Shown here: positions 62,330-64,000 of the stretch, piece after piece
How the letters are laid out: each line of letters starts with the position of its first letter
Numbering within the stretch: position 1 is the stretch's first letter
Source: Solibacillus sp. FSL W7-1464
GTDB lineage: Bacteria; Bacillota; Bacilli; Bacillales_A; Planococcaceae
Length of the DNA stretch: 64,000 nt
Assembly: GCF_038004425.1 (NCBI RefSeq)
Contig: NZ_JBBORC010000001.1
Coordinates: forward strand, 3,547,501-3,611,500
Reading direction: 5' to 3'
Notes under the pieces: generated by a model
What the model was told of the DNA's origin: nothing
Seen by the model: only the letters and a program-made list of their open reading frames with translations
The model's database searches: none
Translations under genes and position numbers: made by a program

Positions 62330-64000
62330 ATGAAACAGTTCGCAGTATTCATTACAAAATTTGCAAAACCGATCGTTCTAATATGGTGTGCAATTTTAGT
62401 TATTCTAGCATTTTTTGCACTTCAACTCCCTTCTAAACTGCAAGGGGATGGATTTTTCTATGATGGCGACCACTCGTATGTAACGAACGAGCTGTCAGAT
62501 ACATTCGATTTACCCGCAAAAACAATTTTTGTACTGTTTGAAAATAAAACAGATGAGGAAATCACGTCTGCCCTTGAAAGTTTAGAAACGATTGAAGAAA
62601 TTCAAACAATCACATCTCCTGTAGGTGTCGAAGAATTAAATAAAGACGGCTATGCCTATGGAATGCTGGATTTTGATAATTCTGTGGATGATTATTTCCC
62701 GATTATTGATGAGCTGCGTGAAAAGCTCGGCGAAAATAACGGAATCTCCATTACAGGTGAACCGGTTATTTCAAAGGATATTAATGTTGCAAGTCAAAAT
62801 GATTTAATTAAAGCGGAAACGATTGGCCTTCCAATTGCTTTAATTGTTTTACTGCTGGCATTCGGTACGATTGTAGCTTCTCTACTGCCGATTTTAGTCG
62901 GCGGTGCGACAGTTGTCATCACACTTGGTCTATTGGCTCTTTTAGGAGACAGTGTGAACTTGTCGATTTTTGTATTGAATATCGTCCCGATGCTCGGGTT
63001 GGCTTTAAGTATCGATTTTGCATTGCTGCTTATTAACCGGTACCGTGAAGAACGCAATACGCAATCGATTGAGCAGTCTGTTCAAATTGCGATTCAAACA
63101 GCCGGACGCTCGATTATCTTTTCTGCCCTCTGTGTCATGATTGGTCTTGGTGCAATGATTGTTATTGATGTGGAAATTTTCATGAACATCGCACTTGGCG
63201 GATCAATTGTCGTGTTTTTGGCTGTTTTAACAGGCATTACACTTTTACCGGCAACATTGATGCTTCTTGGTGACCGTTTAAATAAAGGCCGTGTTTTCCG
63301 TATAAAACCGACTGCCTCCCGTTGGCAGAAGTTCGCCGCCTTTGTCATGAAGCGACCTGTCACAATTATAGTTGTGGCCATCATATTGCTATGTGTTGCT
63401 ATGGTACCTATCAAAGATATCGAGTTAACGATTCCTTCTACAGAATCATTGCCGGAATCGTATGAATCGCGCCAAACGTTCGATACGCTCGATGAACAAT
63501 TCGGGCTCGGCGATAATACACCGGTATTCCTTCTGGCAGAAAATGAAGATGCCGATGCCTGGGATACGACAGATGGCCGCGAGAAAATATTCGATATTCA
63601 GCAGCAGCTGTTGGATGACCCGCTAGTCGATCGTGTAACGTCGATGTTTACAGTAGCTAATATCGAATCCGTTGAAATGTGGGAAATGGCAAACAGCAAC
63701 CCGCAAGCACCCGGTGCACTGGATGAAGTGGCGGAAAGTTTCATTCAGGAAGATAAAATGTATATGGTCGCTTATTTAAATACAGAAGGTTCGTCATTCG
63801 AAGCGCAGGATTTTGTACGCGAGTGGAGTGAAAAAGACTTAGGTGTCGATTTCGCCTTGTCCGGCCAGGCAAAGTTCAATCAGGAAATCTTTGATGAGAT
63901 TGCCGGTAAAGTTCTCATTGCCATTACGATTATAATTGTATCTACCTTCTTTATTTTAATGATTGCATTCCGTTCGATTTTAATTCCGTTGAAAGCGATT
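62330..64000 (+). CDS. MMPL-family transporter, N-terminal part (YdfJ-like)
   Basis: Open from ATG 62330 (AAAGGCGG six bases upstream) to the right edge, 557 codons with no stop, so the gene is truncated by the window. First transmembrane helix near 15-35, an extracellular domain (about 40-160), then a helix bundle including 'IVLNIVPMLGLALSIDFALL'-like segment ending in 'LLINRYREERN', the RND/MMPL signature. A second soluble domain starts near 375 ('IPSTESLPESYESRQTFD'), and a second helix bundle begins at the right edge. Substrate unknown; relatives export lipids or drugs. Confidence 0.88.
   Translation, partial: MKQFAVFITKFAKPIVLIWCAILVILAFFALQLPSKLQGDGFFYDGDHSYVTNELSDTFDLPAKTIFVLFENKTDEEITSALESLETIEEIQTITSPVGVEELNKDGYAYGMLDFDNSVDDYFPIIDELREKLGENNGISITGEPVISKDINVASQNDLIKAETIGLPIALIVLLLAFGTIVASLLPILVGGATVVITLGLLALLGDSVNLSIFVLNIVPMLGLALSIDFALLLINRYREERNTQSIEQSVQIAIQTAGRSIIFSALCVMIGLGAMIVIDVEIFMNIALGGSIVVFLAVLTGITLLPATLMLLGDRLNKGRVFRIKPTASRWQKFAAFVMKRPVTIIVVAIILLCVAMVPIKDIELTIPSTESLPESYESRQTFDTLDEQFGLGDNTPVFLLAENEDADAWDTTDGREKIFDIQQQLLDDPLVDRVTSMFTVANIESVEMWEMANSNPQAPGALDEVAESFIQEDKMYMVAYLNTEGSSFEAQDFVREWSEKDLGVDFALSGQAKFNQEIFDEIAGKVLIAITIIIVSTFFILMIAFRSILIPLKAI

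Noticed and set aside
62149-62436. 95-codon plus-strand frame across the pit/MMPL junction
   Set aside because: It overlaps the end of pit, a terminator and the start of the MMPL gene in another frame; the MMPL gene from 62330 is the real one.
1-64000. Mobile elements, prophage, CRISPR, tRNA/rRNA genes, defence islands
   Set aside because: No transposase, integrase, phage gene, direct-repeat array or tRNA cloverleaf was seen on either strand.

Overview
The window looks like a chromosomal core segment of a low-GC, spore-forming Gram-positive bacterium of the Planococcaceae/Caryophanaceae type, Solibacillus- or Lysinibacillus-like. Protein sequences closely resemble Bacillus subtilis orthologues. 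Genes carry strong GGAGG-type ribosome binding sites, TTG/GTG starts are common, and rho-independent terminators close almost every unit. I see no tRNA, rRNA, CRISPR array, prophage or insertion sequence.

1-18.4 kb: this block is collinear, in inverted orientation, with the B. subtilis ddl-murF-cshA-ydbST-ydcA-acpS-ydcC-alr-ndoAI/ndoA-rsb-sigB-tex-ydcK region. It carries the general stress sigma-B module (rsbT, rsbU, rsbV, rsbW, sigB), the MazEF toxin-antitoxin pair, alanine racemase, D-Ala-D-Ala ligase and MurF, the RNA helicase CshA, two PH-domain membrane proteins and a rhomboid protease. The stressosome genes rsbR and rsbS, and the feedback phosphatase rsbX, are missing from the positions they hold in B. 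subtilis.

18.4-31.6 kb: mixed housekeeping and accessory genes. They include a RodA/FtsW-family glycosyltransferase, a DUF1963 protein, cardiolipin synthase, a VanY-type carboxypeptidase, an AraC regulator, a LytTR regulator next to a succinate/acetate CoA-transferase, a secreted DUF1002 protein and CvfB. Two small genes, of 45 and 34 codons, are well supported by ribosome binding sites.

31.6-44.3 kb: MntR, a ComFB-family protein, a membrane-anchored penicillin acylase whose start looks frameshifted, ExoIII, MurB, and a quinone/thiol-stress group (HxlR regulator, azoreductase with an MhqR-like operator, DsbA-family protein). These are followed by a FAD/Rieske oxidoreductase, Mn-dependent pyrophosphatase, an RpiR regulator and the niacin transporter NiaP.

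44.3-64 kb: thrC-thrB, a ZIP transporter, a PAP2 phosphatase, and a Fur-box-bearing petrobactin-type siderophore importer (yclNOPQ) with a heme monooxygenase. Next comes a probable N-succinyl-amino-acid racemase/acyltransferase pair behind an inverted-repeat-rich leader, then a di/tripeptide transporter, HflX, a Methyltransf_32 protein, a PhoU-like/Pit phosphate pair and the start of an MMPL transporter that runs off the end.

Most of the window is conserved core genome. I did not find a clearly new defence or mobile system. The best leads are regulatory: the shortened sigma-B pathway, the racemase operon leader, the LytTR/CoA-transferase pair, the MhqR-like box and the penicillin acylase start.
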